DNA of 8,373 bases from Pyramidobacter piscolens (GCA_004558205.1 SFDM01000063.1:1-8373), one strand, 5' to 3'. Numbered from the stretch's first letter, positions 1-6,454 are shown. A program made the numbers and translations. Notes: a model not told the origin generated them from the letters alone.

Positions 1-234
1 TTGCCATTTACGAAATCTCCAATAGATAGTCTTCCACGAGCCAAAGCGTTCCGGCAAATCCCTCCATGGCGCTCCTGTCGCCAGTATCCATAGGATTCCG
101 TTCAGTATCAGACGGTGGTCTTTACTGGGACGTCCTTTTTTGCCTGTTTTCTGTGGGGGAAGATGTCTTTTGATTTTCTCGTATTGCGCGTCGGTCAGTT
201 TATGGCGTTTGTATGTCATAAACTTATTTACCAT
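1..234 (-). CDS. IS5-family transposase, N-terminal 78 residues (partial)
   Basis: An open frame starts at ATG 234-232 and is still open at base 1. Its first residues are MVNKFMTYKRHKLTDAQYEK. It then shows GRPSKDHRLILNGILWIL and GAPWRDLPERFGSWKTIYWR, the hallmark of the IS402/IS5-type N-terminal domain (DUF4096, PF13340) that precedes the DDE catalytic domain. A Shine-Dalgarno-like GAGAGG lies 6 bases before the ATG, and an in-frame TGA shortly upstream closes the frame. The DDE residues lie outside the window, so activity cannot be judged. IS5 transposases of this subgroup are often split into two frames, so the downstream half could be in another frame. The start codon is only 11 bases after the stop of the interrupted gene at 246. 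Confidence 0.92.
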   Translation of the reverse strand, partial: MVNKFMTYKRHKLTDAQYEKIKRHLPPQKTGKKGRPSKDHRLILNGILWILATGAPWRDLPERFGSWKTIYWRFRKWQ

Positions 235-277
235 ATTGTACCTCTCTACTCAAGGCTTTCTTTTTCCAGACAAGCCC
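1..277 (-). mobile_element. IS5-family insertion sequence, partial (runs off left edge)
   Basis: The minus strand carries the 5' portion of an IS5-type transposase gene. The element seems to begin near 277, where the minus strand reads GGGCTTGTCTGGAAAAAG just after TTAATA. This looks like a terminal inverted repeat next to a TA-rich target, as in several IS5 subgroups. The other end lies outside the window, so neither the inverted repeat pair nor the target duplication can be confirmed. The inner edge is an inference: it coincides with the point where the conserved sequence of the interrupted HTH gene (246-452) stops making sense. Confidence 0.7.
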
Positions 278-452
278 TATTAACATGTGCATAGTGATAC
301 CTTGTAACTTCACTGAGTTCTTCTAAACTCTTTCCCTCTGCACGCATACTGAGTACTTTCAGTCGCGCCTCGGTTCGTTTGTTCTTATTTTTCTTGCGCG
401 CTGCTTCTATTTCTGCCTTCTGCTCTGCCTTTATTTCATATCTCGCAGCCAT
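246..452 (-). pseudogene. Truncated IS630-like transposase, N-terminal HTH fragment
   Basis: This is a 68-codon frame. It begins with a lysine/glutamate-rich helix (residues 1-28, many A, E and K) and then a helix-turn-helix-like stretch (about 30-57, including RLKVLSMRAEGKSLEELSEV and RYHYAHVNR). The pattern matches the N-terminal DNA-binding domain of IS630-like transposases, which normally continue for another 250 or more residues into a DDE domain. Here the frame ends after HVNR with ACLEKESLE. Those last residues fall in the presumed end of the IS5 element at 277, so they are probably read-through of inserted DNA. GAGG lies 9 bases before the ATG. It is a remnant and probably no longer a transposase, although a short HTH protein could still be made. 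The family call rests on recalled sequence pattern only. Confidence 0.6.
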
Positions 453-470
453 TCTTCATTACCTCTGTTT

Positions 471-498
471 ATTATACCTCAATAGTCCTTCCCATTAA
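471..498 (-). promoter_or_regulatory. Candidate promoter for the truncated IS630-like gene
   Basis: On the minus strand, TTAATG (498-493) and a perfect TATAAT (476-471) are 16 bases apart, and the ATG at 452 follows a short leader. The -35 box is weak. Supported by motif and spacing only. Confidence 0.4.
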
Positions 499-554
499 GC
501 CCTTTTGATGATAAGTAGTATAAGCTCTCAATAACTATAATGAGAGGAACTGTC

Positions 555-635
555 ATGTCGAAAATAACGCCGGAGCAGATGCAAAATGTACTTTCCGTCT
601 GCTATGAGAATGTAATAAACGGAATCCTAAGGTAA
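555..635 (+). pseudogene. Possible EcsC-like gene fragment, first 26 codons
   Basis: A 26-codon frame (MSKITPEQMQNVLSVCYENV, then INGILR and TAA) follows a good ribosome-binding site, GAGAGGA at 542-548, with a TATAAT at 536-541 directly before it. The motif VLSVCYENVINGI resembles the start of EcsC-family proteins, which often read like LD-x-x-Y-x-K-A-L-N-G-I-P-G. The match breaks exactly where P-G would follow, and a stop comes at once. EcsC-family proteins are usually well over 200 residues, so almost all of the gene is missing. Bases 636-684 hold no recognisable remainder in any frame. It could instead be an unrelated small peptide gene. The resemblance is short and comes from memory. Confidence 0.35.
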
Positions 636-684
636 GGCTTTCATCACAGCGTTTGAAACACGACAGAATAATCCGATAAACCCA

Positions 685-730
685 ATAAATAGAGTGGGGT
701 ACCCGGTTGAAGGCGCCCCACTTTATTTAT
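685..730. terminator. Bidirectional rho-independent terminator
   Basis: Bases 685-699 pair with 716-730 to give a 15-bp stem with one G-T wobble. Its core is AGTGGGG (693-699) with CCCCACT (716-722), flanked by A-rich bases on the left and T-rich bases on the right. The loop (700-715) can form two more G-C pairs. A T-rich tail is therefore available on either strand. It sits between the plus-strand fragment at 555-635 and the minus-strand reading frame ending at 813, as expected between convergent units. The 82 bases from 731 to 812 are AT-rich and show nothing further that I can name. Confidence 0.75.
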
Positions 731-812
731 GCAATATCCAAATAATTCATTACAGTATTTACAGTCACCTTAATCAAACACTGGTAGTGAGTAGTGTCAA
801 AAGTTTTTTGCT

Positions 813-1124
813 TTACGAGTTTCTATCTGGCAGCATACCAAAATGCCTTAGGGCATCTGTTATTGCCTTTTCTTTATCCGACGGGCATTGCGGCTGCGTC
901 GCATCTTCGTTTTTGGGCTTATTGTAGTTTTCGCGTTCAATAATACAGCATTTGCGCTTGATCTGAGCGATATAGAGGTGACTGACATTCAAGCCAGTCT
1001 GTTCCAGCACATACGCCTTGATATCCTCATACGTCGCCTTGCTCCCGGAGGTTGTCAAATCCATCTCATCAAGATTTATGTTTACCTCTATATGTGCTCC
1101 GAATGAAGTTTGGACAATAAACAT
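813..1124 (-). CDS. C-terminal extension domain of an RlmD-type methyltransferase, now out of frame
   Basis: This 103-codon frame overlaps the last 37 bases of rlmD on the same strand. The first ten residues (MFIVQTSFGA) are only the shifted reading of the rlmD end. Recognisable protein starts at HIEVNINLDEMDLT and continues with GSKATYEDIKAYVLEQTGLN, SHLYIAQIKRKC and ENYNKPKNED, and it ends near ALRHFGM. I recall this domain as a tail following the HVETVxLLS end of proteins annotated as RlmD/RumA in gut Firmicutes. It is rich in K, E and Y, may bind nucleic acid, and has no known function. One extra base near 1096 would join it in frame to rlmD, reading SEHHIEV. It could also be translated separately: GGAG lies 5 bases before ATG 1124. 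The base composition is clearly lower in GC than the rlmD core. Confidence 0.6.
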   Translation of the reverse strand: MFIVQTSFGAHIEVNINLDEMDLTTSGSKATYEDIKAYVLEQTGLNVSHLYIAQIKRKCCIIERENYNKPKNEDATQPQCPSDKEKAITDALRHFGMLPDRNS

Positions 1125-2443
1125 ACCGTCTCCACGTGGCTGGTCTGGGGGAACATGTCGAAGACTTTGAGGCTGGGCATGTCCATGGCGAACCCGGCGT
1201 CGCGGAGGAGAGCGGCGTCACGGGCCAGCGTGGCGGGGTTGCAGGAGATATAGAGCACCTTCTGCACGGGACTGGCGGCAATTTTTTCGACCAGTTCCTT
1301 TTCGCAGCCCGTGCGCGGCGGATCGACCACGACGCAGTCCACTCCCTCAAAATCGGCGGCGTCTATGACGCGCTCGGCGGCGCCTTCAACGACGGTCAGG
1401 CCTTCCATCCTGTTGGCGGCGCCGTTCTCGCGGGCAAGGGCTACCGCCGAGGGCCAGACTTCGACGGCTTTGATGGTCTTCGCTTTCCGCGACAAAAAGG
1501 CCGTCAGCGCGCCTACGCCGCAGTACAGTTCCAAAATGGACTGCCCCTCCACCAGCTCCGAGGCGTAGCTGAAAAGCTGTTCCGCCTGCGACGAGTTGGT
1601 CTGGAAAAAGGACGTGCCGTCGTAGTCCAGCTCGAAATTGCAGAGGCGTTCGGTCAGGCGGTCTTCTCCGCCGACGGTGAGGGATTCTTTTCCAAGGATC
1701 ACGTTACCCTCGTCGGGATTGATGTTGAGCACCAGGCCGCGCAGCTCGGGAAACTGGGGCTTCAGATAGTCGTAGAGGCCGCGCAGGGACTGCAGGGCTT
1801 CGCCCTGGGGACGGGCTGCCACGACCAGGGTCAGAAGAAGTTCCTCGCCGTCGCGGGCACTGCGGATAATCAGATGGCGCAGCCAGCCGCTGTTCTCGTT
1901 CTCGTTGTAGCAGCAGAACTGGCCGTCTTCGATCATGTCCTTGAGAACTCCGTAGAGGTCGTTTGCCCGGTCACAGAGCACAGGGCATTTTGTGACCGGC
2001 ACGATCTCGTGGGTGCGGACCTTGAAGAATCCCACTCGGCCCGCCCGTCCCCAAGCCCTGACAGGAAAGGAAGCCTTATTGCGGTACTTCCACTCGTTTT
2101 TCGACGGAACGCAGGGGATAGGATCGGGAACGTCGAAACCGCCGATCCGGCGCAGGGCGTCGGCGGCGATCATGGATTTCAGCGAACACTGGAACTGGTA
2201 ACCGGCGTGCTGAAGCTGGCAGCCGCCGCAGCTGCGGTACCAGCGGCAGGGGGCTTCTCGGCGGTCGGGACTGGGCTCCAGAAGCCGATCCACGCGGGCC
2301 TGAATGTAGCTCTTTTTCTCCTGGCGCACGGCGATCGTCACCTTTTCACCTGGCAGCGCTCCCTGCACGAAGACCGTCCGTCCGTCGGCAGCTTTGCCGA
2401 TTCCCTGACCTTCCGAGTTTATTCTATCGATATACAGTTCCAT
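1088..2443 (-). CDS. rlmD: 23S rRNA (uracil-1939 C5) methyltransferase RlmD/RumA
   Basis: This SAM-dependent enzyme of the RumA/TrmA family makes 5-methyluridine in 23S rRNA in the cytoplasm. A TRAM RNA-binding domain spans about residues 1-55. Cluster cysteines C66, C72 and C75 (CRWYRSCGGC) together with C153 fit the [4Fe-4S] site. The SAM-binding motif ELYCGVGALT is at 305-314, followed by DPPRTGC at about 374-380. The nucleophile is C401 in YISCNPATLARD, and the general base is E438 in HVETV. At 451 residues it is close to the usual length and complete at the catalytic end, so it should be active. GGAGG lies 7 bases before the ATG at 2443. TrmA-like m5U54 or other RumA paralogues are alternative specificities. 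The protein ends with KLHSEHI and then TAG, immediately before the out-of-frame extension domain at 813-1124. Confidence 0.93.
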   Translation of the reverse strand: MELYIDRINSEGQGIGKAADGRTVFVQGALPGEKVTIAVRQEKKSYIQARVDRLLEPSPDRREAPCRWYRSCGGCQLQHAGYQFQCSLKSMIAADALRRIGGFDVPDPIPCVPSKNEWKYRNKASFPVRAWGRAGRVGFFKVRTHEIVPVTKCPVLCDRANDLYGVLKDMIEDGQFCCYNENENSGWLRHLIIRSARDGEELLLTLVVAARPQGEALQSLRGLYDYLKPQFPELRGLVLNINPDEGNVILGKESLTVGGEDRLTERLCNFELDYDGTSFFQTNSSQAEQLFSYASELVEGQSILELYCGVGALTAFLSRKAKTIKAVEVWPSAVALARENGAANRMEGLTVVEGAAERVIDAADFEGVDCVVVDPPRTGCEKELVEKIAASPVQKVLYISCNPATLARDAALLRDAGFAMDMPSLKVFDMFPQTSHVETVCLLSKLHSEHI

Positions 2444-2477
2444 AAAAGGACCTCCATTTCAGATTTTGATCTTCCCC

Positions 2478-2506
2478 ATTATACCTGAAATCCTCTTGGA
2501 CAAGAA
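2478..2506 (-). promoter_or_regulatory. Candidate rlmD promoter
   Basis: On the minus strand, TATAAT (2483-2478) is preceded 17 bases upstream by TTCTTG (2506-2501), a poor -35. The start of rlmD follows 34 bases downstream of the -10 box. Motif evidence only. Confidence 0.45.
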
Positions 2507-2573
2507 CCTTGAGGGCGTATGTTCTCTGAAGATTGCGAAGAAGTCTTTCTTGGCTGAATCTGTAATTAAAGAA

Positions 2574-2602
2574 TGGACAAATTAGCTCGGTCGTTATATA
2601 TT
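2574..2602 (+). promoter_or_regulatory. Promoter of the tctCBA operon
   Basis: TGGACA (2574-2579) and TATATT (2597-2602) are separated by exactly 17 bases, which is close to a sigma-70 consensus promoter. Transcription would start near 2609. This rules out the TTG at 2607 as a practical start codon and supports the TTG at 2646. The roughly 90 bases between this and the rlmD -10 box contain a small palindrome (AAGAA-GTCT-TTCTT) that could be an operator, but this is weak. Confidence 0.65.
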
Positions 2603-2645
2603 TTACTTGCAGTATTTCAACACCACTCTAAAGGGGGAAATACAG

Positions 2646-3593
2646 TTGCTGAAATTATCGAAGAAAGTCTTTATTGGGATAAGTTTGGTAGCGGCTCTGG
2701 CAACGGCTTCATTGGCGGCCTACCCGGCCAAGAACATCAAGCTGATCGTGCCCTTCGGCGCCGGCGGCGGCACCGACCTCGTGGCCCGCGCGGCGGCGGC
2801 CTCGGCAGAAAAGATCCTCGGGCAGCCCATCGTCGTGATCAACAAGACAGGCGGCTCGGGCGCCGTGGGCATGTCCGAAGGCGCCACGTCGAAGGCCGAC
2901 GGCTACACTATCACCATGGTCACCCGCGAGCTGGTCTCTCTGCCCCAGATGGGCATGTCGCCCATCGGTCCCGAGAACTTCAAGCTTGTGGCGCTGATCA
3001 ACGAAGACCCCGCCATTATCCTCGTCCATCCCGAATCGCAGTACAAAAGCGTGGATGAGCTGATCAAGGCGGCGAAGGCCGCCCCCGGCACGGTCAAGTT
3101 TGCCAGCACCGCCAAGCCCAATTTTTACGTTCTCGGGCTCGGAATCCTGACGGGCACTTCCTACAACCAGATCCCCTACAACGGCGCTGCGGAAGCGATC
3201 CCCGCCCTGATGGGACAGCACGTGGAATTCACCATGGTAGGCCCCGCCGAAGCGATTTCGCAGCTGACCAACAAACAGCTTAAGGGATTGGGCATTGCCT
3301 CGTCGCAGAGAATGGAAGCCCTCCCCGACGTGCCCACGCTCACAGAACTCGGCATCCCGCTCGTGACGGGAACCTGGCGCGGCATCGGAGTCCCGGTCAA
3401 AACTCCCGAAGACGTGGTCGCCAAGCTTGCCGACGCTTTCGCCCAGGCAGTGAAGGATCCGGCGTTCATCAAGTTCATGAACAGCAAAACCTTCGGCGTT
3501 CACTATATGAACAGCGCTGATTTCACCGCGTTCGTGAAGCAGGACTGGGACGCCCTCGGCGAAGTGGTCAAGGCCGTCAAAGCCCAGCAGTAA
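2646..3593 (+). CDS. tctC: Tripartite tricarboxylate transporter, periplasmic substrate-binding protein (TctC/Bug family)
   Basis: This is the extracytoplasmic receptor of a TTT transporter. It captures an organic acid and passes it to TctAB in the inner membrane. I chose TTG 2646 because AGGGGGA (2632-2638) lies 7 bases before it. The protein then opens with a clean signal peptide: MLKLSKK, a hydrophobic core to about residue 22, and a likely cut after SLA at residue 24. There is no lipobox cysteine, so it should be soluble in a periplasm. The mature start YPAKNIKLIVPFGAGGGTD and the following VVINKTGGSGAVGM are family signatures. The length of 315 residues is typical. It is the first gene of the operon and is separated from tctB by a strong stem-loop. 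Bug receptors bind varied di- and tricarboxylates and other small molecules, so the ligand is unknown. Confidence 0.93.
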   Translation: MLKLSKKVFIGISLVAALATASLAAYPAKNIKLIVPFGAGGGTDLVARAAAASAEKILGQPIVVINKTGGSGAVGMSEGATSKADGYTITMVTRELVSLPQMGMSPIGPENFKLVALINEDPAIILVHPESQYKSVDELIKAAKAAPGTVKFASTAKPNFYVLGLGILTGTSYNQIPYNGAAEAIPALMGQHVEFTMVGPAEAISQLTNKQLKGLGIASSQRMEALPDVPTLTELGIPLVTGTWRGIGVPVKTPEDVVAKLADAFAQAVKDPAFIKFMNSKTFGVHYMNSADFTAFVKQDWDALGEVVKAVKAQQ

Positions 3594-3617
3594 TTATCTC
3601 TCAGCTCAATAGATTTT

Positions 3618-3681
3618 CCAGCGGCCTCGATCGCCACGCTCCTTCACGTAGGGGCTGAGGCGAAAGGGGCCGCCGGTTTTT
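3618..3681 (+). terminator. Internal stem-loop terminator/attenuator between tctC and tctB
   Basis: GCGGCC (3621-3626) pairs with GGCCGC (3668-3673). One mismatch further out, CC pairs with GG (3618-3619 with 3675-3676). Inside, TCGCC (3631-3635) pairs with GGCGA (3659-3663), and CTCC pairs with GGGG around an 8-base loop. Five T residues follow at 3677-3681. It looks like a leaky intrinsic terminator that would also shield the 3' end of the tctC mRNA, giving more receptor than membrane subunits. That role is inferred. Confidence 0.7.
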
Positions 3682-3714
3682 ATGTGACGCTGAAACTGTA
3701 AGGAGGTCTGTTCC

Positions 3715-4194
3715 GTGAACGCCCATTTCAAAATCAACCGATCCGATTGGATCCTCTCTATTCTCGTAATTGCGCTGGGAGCCGCGATTTACGCCTATAC
3801 CTACACCTTTGAGCAGACGTTGGTGGTGGACAGCCGGGTCACCGCCGAATTTTTCCCGCGGATCGTCGCTGTCGGCATGATCGTTCTCGCGGTGATGAGC
3901 CTGGTGCGCTGCTGGCGTTACGGCAGCGACGCCGAGCCCGAGGGGCTGTGGGCGCTGGCTTCTTTTAAACGGCCCTTCGCGGTGGCTCTGATGATCGCGG
4001 CTTACACGGTGGCGCTGGAGTTCCTGGGCTTCATCATCGACACCTTTCTGCTGGGGGCTCTGCTGATGTATGTCACGGGCAACCGAAAGTTCATGTCCGT
4101 GGTGCTCTTCCCCGCGCTGCTGTCTCTGGCGGTTTACGTCGTATTTTACAAATTCCTTGTGGTGCCCCTGCCCGAGGGATTATTCTATTTTTAG
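3715..4194 (+). CDS. tctB: Tripartite tricarboxylate transporter, small membrane subunit TctB
   Basis: This is the small, poorly conserved integral membrane subunit of a TTT carrier (PF07331). At 159 residues it has the expected length. Hydrophobic segments lie at about residues 10-30, 45-65, 83-120 (long, probably two helices split around EFLGFIIDT) and 124-150, so four to five membrane passes are likely. The start is GTG at 3715, chosen because AGGAGG (3701-3706) lies 8 bases upstream and no closer ATG fits. The stop TAG overlaps the ribosome-binding site of tctA (TAGGAGG at 4192-4198), so the two genes are tightly coupled. Assignment rests mainly on size, topology and position between tctC and tctA. 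Confidence 0.88.
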   Translation: MNAHFKINRSDWILSILVIALGAAIYAYTYTFEQTLVVDSRVTAEFFPRIVAVGMIVLAVMSLVRCWRYGSDAEPEGLWALASFKRPFAVALMIAAYTVALEFLGFIIDTFLLGALLMYVTGNRKFMSVVLFPALLSLAVYVVFYKFLVVPLPEGLFYF

Positions 4195-4206
4195 GAGGCC
4201 CGGGTC

Positions 4207-5700
4207 ATGTTTTCACTGTTAGCGGGCGGCATCGCAAAGATATTTTCGCTCTCCGTATTCCCCTTTCTGGCCATGGGCATCGTGGGCGGCATCATCATCG
4301 GGGCCCTGCCAGGCCTCAGCGCCACCATGGGCGTGGCCGTGCTTCTGCCGCTTACCTTCGGGATGAGCCCCGACCCGGCCATGGCGGTTTTGATCGGCAT
4401 TTACATTGGAGCCATCTACGGCGGCTCCATCTCGGCGATCCTGCTGAAAACCCCCGGCACGCCGGCCGCCGCGGCCACCGTGCTCGACGGATATCAAATG
4501 GCCGACAAGGGGGAAGCGGGGCGCGCCCTCGCCATTGCCGCCAGCGCTTCCTTCGTCGGCGGCATGGTCAGCACCGTGGTGTTGATCACGGTGGCCCCTA
4601 CGCTTGCGCAATTTGCGCTGCGCTTTTCGGGGCCGGAATATTTTGCCCTCGCGGTCTTCGGACTGACCATCATCGCGGGCATCTCCGGTGACCACCCACT
4701 CAAAGGCCTCATGGCGGGGATGCTGGGGCTGTTTATCGCCACGATCGGCCTCGACCCTGTGACGACCTATCCGCGCTTCACCTTCGGCCAGCTGGACCTC
4801 TACAACGGGCTGTCGGTGATTCCCGTCCTGATAGGGCTTTTCGCGCTGTCGGAAGCCTTCGTCCAGCTGGAAAACCTGCTGGACGACGAAAAATCCGGCG
4901 CGCCTAGAACGTTTAAACACGGCGGACTTTCTTTAAAAGAGTTTTTCCACCTTCTCCCCACCATGCTGAAATGCGGCCTCATCGGTTCCGGCATCGGCGC
5001 CATCCCCGGCGCCGGCGCGGACATCGCCGCCTTCGTCTGCTACAACGAGGCCCGGCGGAGTTCCAAGGATCCAGAGAAATTCGGCACGGGCATTCCCGAG
5101 GGAATCGCCGCCCCAGAATCGGGCAACAACGGCGTCACCGGAGGCGCCATGGTGCCCCTGCTGACTCTGGGAGTTCCGGGCGACGCGGTGACGGCCATCC
5201 TTCTGGGGGCCCTGGTCATCCAGGGGATCCAGCCCGGGCCTTTGCTGTTCACCGAAAACGCCTCCACAGCCTACGGCATTTTCGCTTCGCTGATGGTGGG
5301 CAACGCGCTGATGCTTCTCTGCGGCCTTTTAGGCGTCAGGCTGTTCTGCCGCGTGGTGGAAATCCCCAAAAAGTTCATCATCCCGACCATTATCGTGCTG
5401 TCTCTCGTGGGATCCTACGCTATGGGCAACAACACCTTCGACATCTGGGTCTGCCTGGTTTTCGGGATCATCGGCTACTTCATGCAGCGGGTGAAAATGC
5501 CCGCCTCGCCCGTGATCCTGGCGGTCATTCTGGGCCCCATGGCGGAGAGCAACCTGCGCCGCGCCGTCATGATGTACGAAGGCAGCTATTCATTCCTGTG
5601 GACGCGCCCCATCACGATCGCCTTTCTCGCAATGTCGGCGCTTTCGCTCTATTCAGCTTACAACCGCACAAAGAAAGCGAGGTTAAAAAACAATGGCTGA
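4207..5700 (+). CDS. tctA: Tripartite tricarboxylate transporter, large membrane subunit TctA
   Basis: This is the transport channel of the TTT system (PF01970), driven by an ion gradient rather than ATP. It has 497 residues with about 12 hydrophobic segments. Two related halves are visible: GALPGLSAT at 32-40 is echoed by GAIPGAGAD at 264-272. This is the internal repeat typical of the family, with glycine/proline-rich re-entrant loops thought to form the substrate path. Other signatures are YGGSISAILLKTPGTPAAAA at 71-90 and EGIAAPESGNNGVTGGAMVP at 298-317. GGAGG at 4194-4198 precedes ATG 4207. The 3' end overlaps the next gene by 8 bases, indicating translational coupling of transporter and enzyme. 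Confidence 0.95.
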   Translation: MFSLLAGGIAKIFSLSVFPFLAMGIVGGIIIGALPGLSATMGVAVLLPLTFGMSPDPAMAVLIGIYIGAIYGGSISAILLKTPGTPAAAATVLDGYQMADKGEAGRALAIAASASFVGGMVSTVVLITVAPTLAQFALRFSGPEYFALAVFGLTIIAGISGDHPLKGLMAGMLGLFIATIGLDPVTTYPRFTFGQLDLYNGLSVIPVLIGLFALSEAFVQLENLLDDEKSGAPRTFKHGGLSLKEFFHLLPTMLKCGLIGSGIGAIPGAGADIAAFVCYNEARRSSKDPEKFGTGIPEGIAAPESGNNGVTGGAMVPLLTLGVPGDAVTAILLGALVIQGIQPGPLLFTENASTAYGIFASLMVGNALMLLCGLLGVRLFCRVVEIPKKFIIPTIIVLSLVGSYAMGNNTFDIWVCLVFGIIGYFMQRVKMPASPVILAVILGPMAESNLRRAVMMYEGSYSFLWTRPITIAFLAMSALSLYSAYNRTKKARLKNNG

Positions 5701-6379
5701 CTGGCGCAACGACGCTGAGCTTTTTTCGCTGCTGCGTTCAGAACTCAGCACGGCGCTCGTCGGCGACGTGCTTGACCTGATGGGTTATCAAAATTGTTTT
5801 CTGCCGCCGCGGTTCTACCCTCTCCGGGCCGACATGGTCGTCATTGGGCGCGCCATGACGGTTCTCGAAGCCGACTGCTGCGGCCGGCGTCTGGGAGCCA
5901 GCGGAGAAGAAAAGGCTTTCGGCCTGATGTTCGAAGCGCTGGACAGCCTCAAGCAGGGCGAAGTTTACATCTGCGCCGGCGGCTCGCCGGACTATGCCCG
6001 TTGGGGCGGCCTCATGTCCACCCGGGCGAAAATCCTGGGTGCGGCCGGCGCCGTGCTCGACGGTTACAGCCGGGACTCCCGGCAGATTCTTCAGCTCGAC
6101 TTCCCCACCTTCAGCCGTGGAAGCTACGCCCAGGATCAGGGGCCGCGCGGTCGGGTGGTGGATCACCACTGCCCGCTGCGCTTTGAAAACGGAGCCGAAG
6201 TGCAGCCGGGCAGCCTGATCTTCGCCGACGACGGCGGCGTGCTGGTCATCCCCCCAAGCGTCGAAGAAGAGGCCGTCGGCAGGGCGCTGGAAAAAGCCCG
6301 CGGCGAAAATAAAGTCGCCGAAGCCATCAAAACGGGCATGTCAACCCAGGAGGCATTCCGGATTTTCGGAATCATGTAG
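5693..6379 (+). CDS. RraA/HMG-CHA aldolase-like family protein
   Basis: This is a member of the RraA-like fold family, which includes class II 4-hydroxy-4-methyl-2-oxoglutarate/4-carboxy-4-hydroxy-2-oxoadipate aldolases, oxaloacetate decarboxylases and the RNase E inhibitor RraA. LSTALVGDVLDLMG (about 18-31) is the usual N-terminal motif. WGGLMSTRAKILGAAGAVLD (104-123) followed by GYSRD gives the pyruvate/metal-site signature, with D123, R127 and D128 as the expected key residues. The 228 residues match the aldolase group better than the roughly 160-residue E. coli RraA. ATG 5693 overlaps the tctA stop (TGA 5698-5700), and GAGG lies upstream inside tctA. Sharing the mRNA with a tricarboxylate transporter argues for a catabolic lyase acting on the imported acid or a derivative. 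No partner dehydrogenase or hydratase is nearby, so the reaction is uncertain. Confidence 0.85.
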   Translation: MADWRNDAELFSLLRSELSTALVGDVLDLMGYQNCFLPPRFYPLRADMVVIGRAMTVLEADCCGRRLGASGEEKAFGLMFEALDSLKQGEVYICAGGSPDYARWGGLMSTRAKILGAAGAVLDGYSRDSRQILQLDFPTFSRGSYAQDQGPRGRVVDHHCPLRFENGAEVQPGSLIFADDGGVLVIPPSVEEEAVGRALEKARGENKVAEAIKTGMSTQEAFRIFGIM

Positions 6380-6454
6380 TTTCAGAAAGAACCGCGCCGT
6401 TTTTTGGCGAAAGGGCGTTATCCCTGCGCCGCAAGCTCTGGAAGGAACTCTCTA

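Noticed and set aside
694..927. Small plus-strand open frame
   Set aside because: It begins inside the terminator stem and runs antisense to the extension domain. It has no ribosome-binding site and no motif.
1085..1125. Programmed -1 frameshift joining rlmD to its tail
   Set aside because: No slippery heptamer and no obvious downstream stem or pseudoknot are visible at the junction. A one-base deletion explains it more simply.
1136..2488. A 450-codon open frame on the plus strand opposite rlmD
   Set aside because: It is the antisense shadow of a GC-rich gene: rlmD shows all family motifs on the minus strand, while this frame has no recognisable domain and low-complexity G/A/V/H composition.
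3221..3236. Second copy of the rlmD 3'-end bases (CACGTGGA) as an attachment-site repeat
   Set aside because: The match is only 8-9 bases, lies in the coding frame of tctC (QHVEFTM) and is expected by chance.
4971..5780. Plus-strand frame overlapping tctA and the RraA-like gene
   Set aside because: It is arginine- and histidine-rich, the typical product of reading a GC-rich gene in a shifted frame.
6385..6412. Terminator after the RraA-like gene
   Set aside because: The stem is only CGCC/GGCG, and the T-run is in the loop rather than after the stem.
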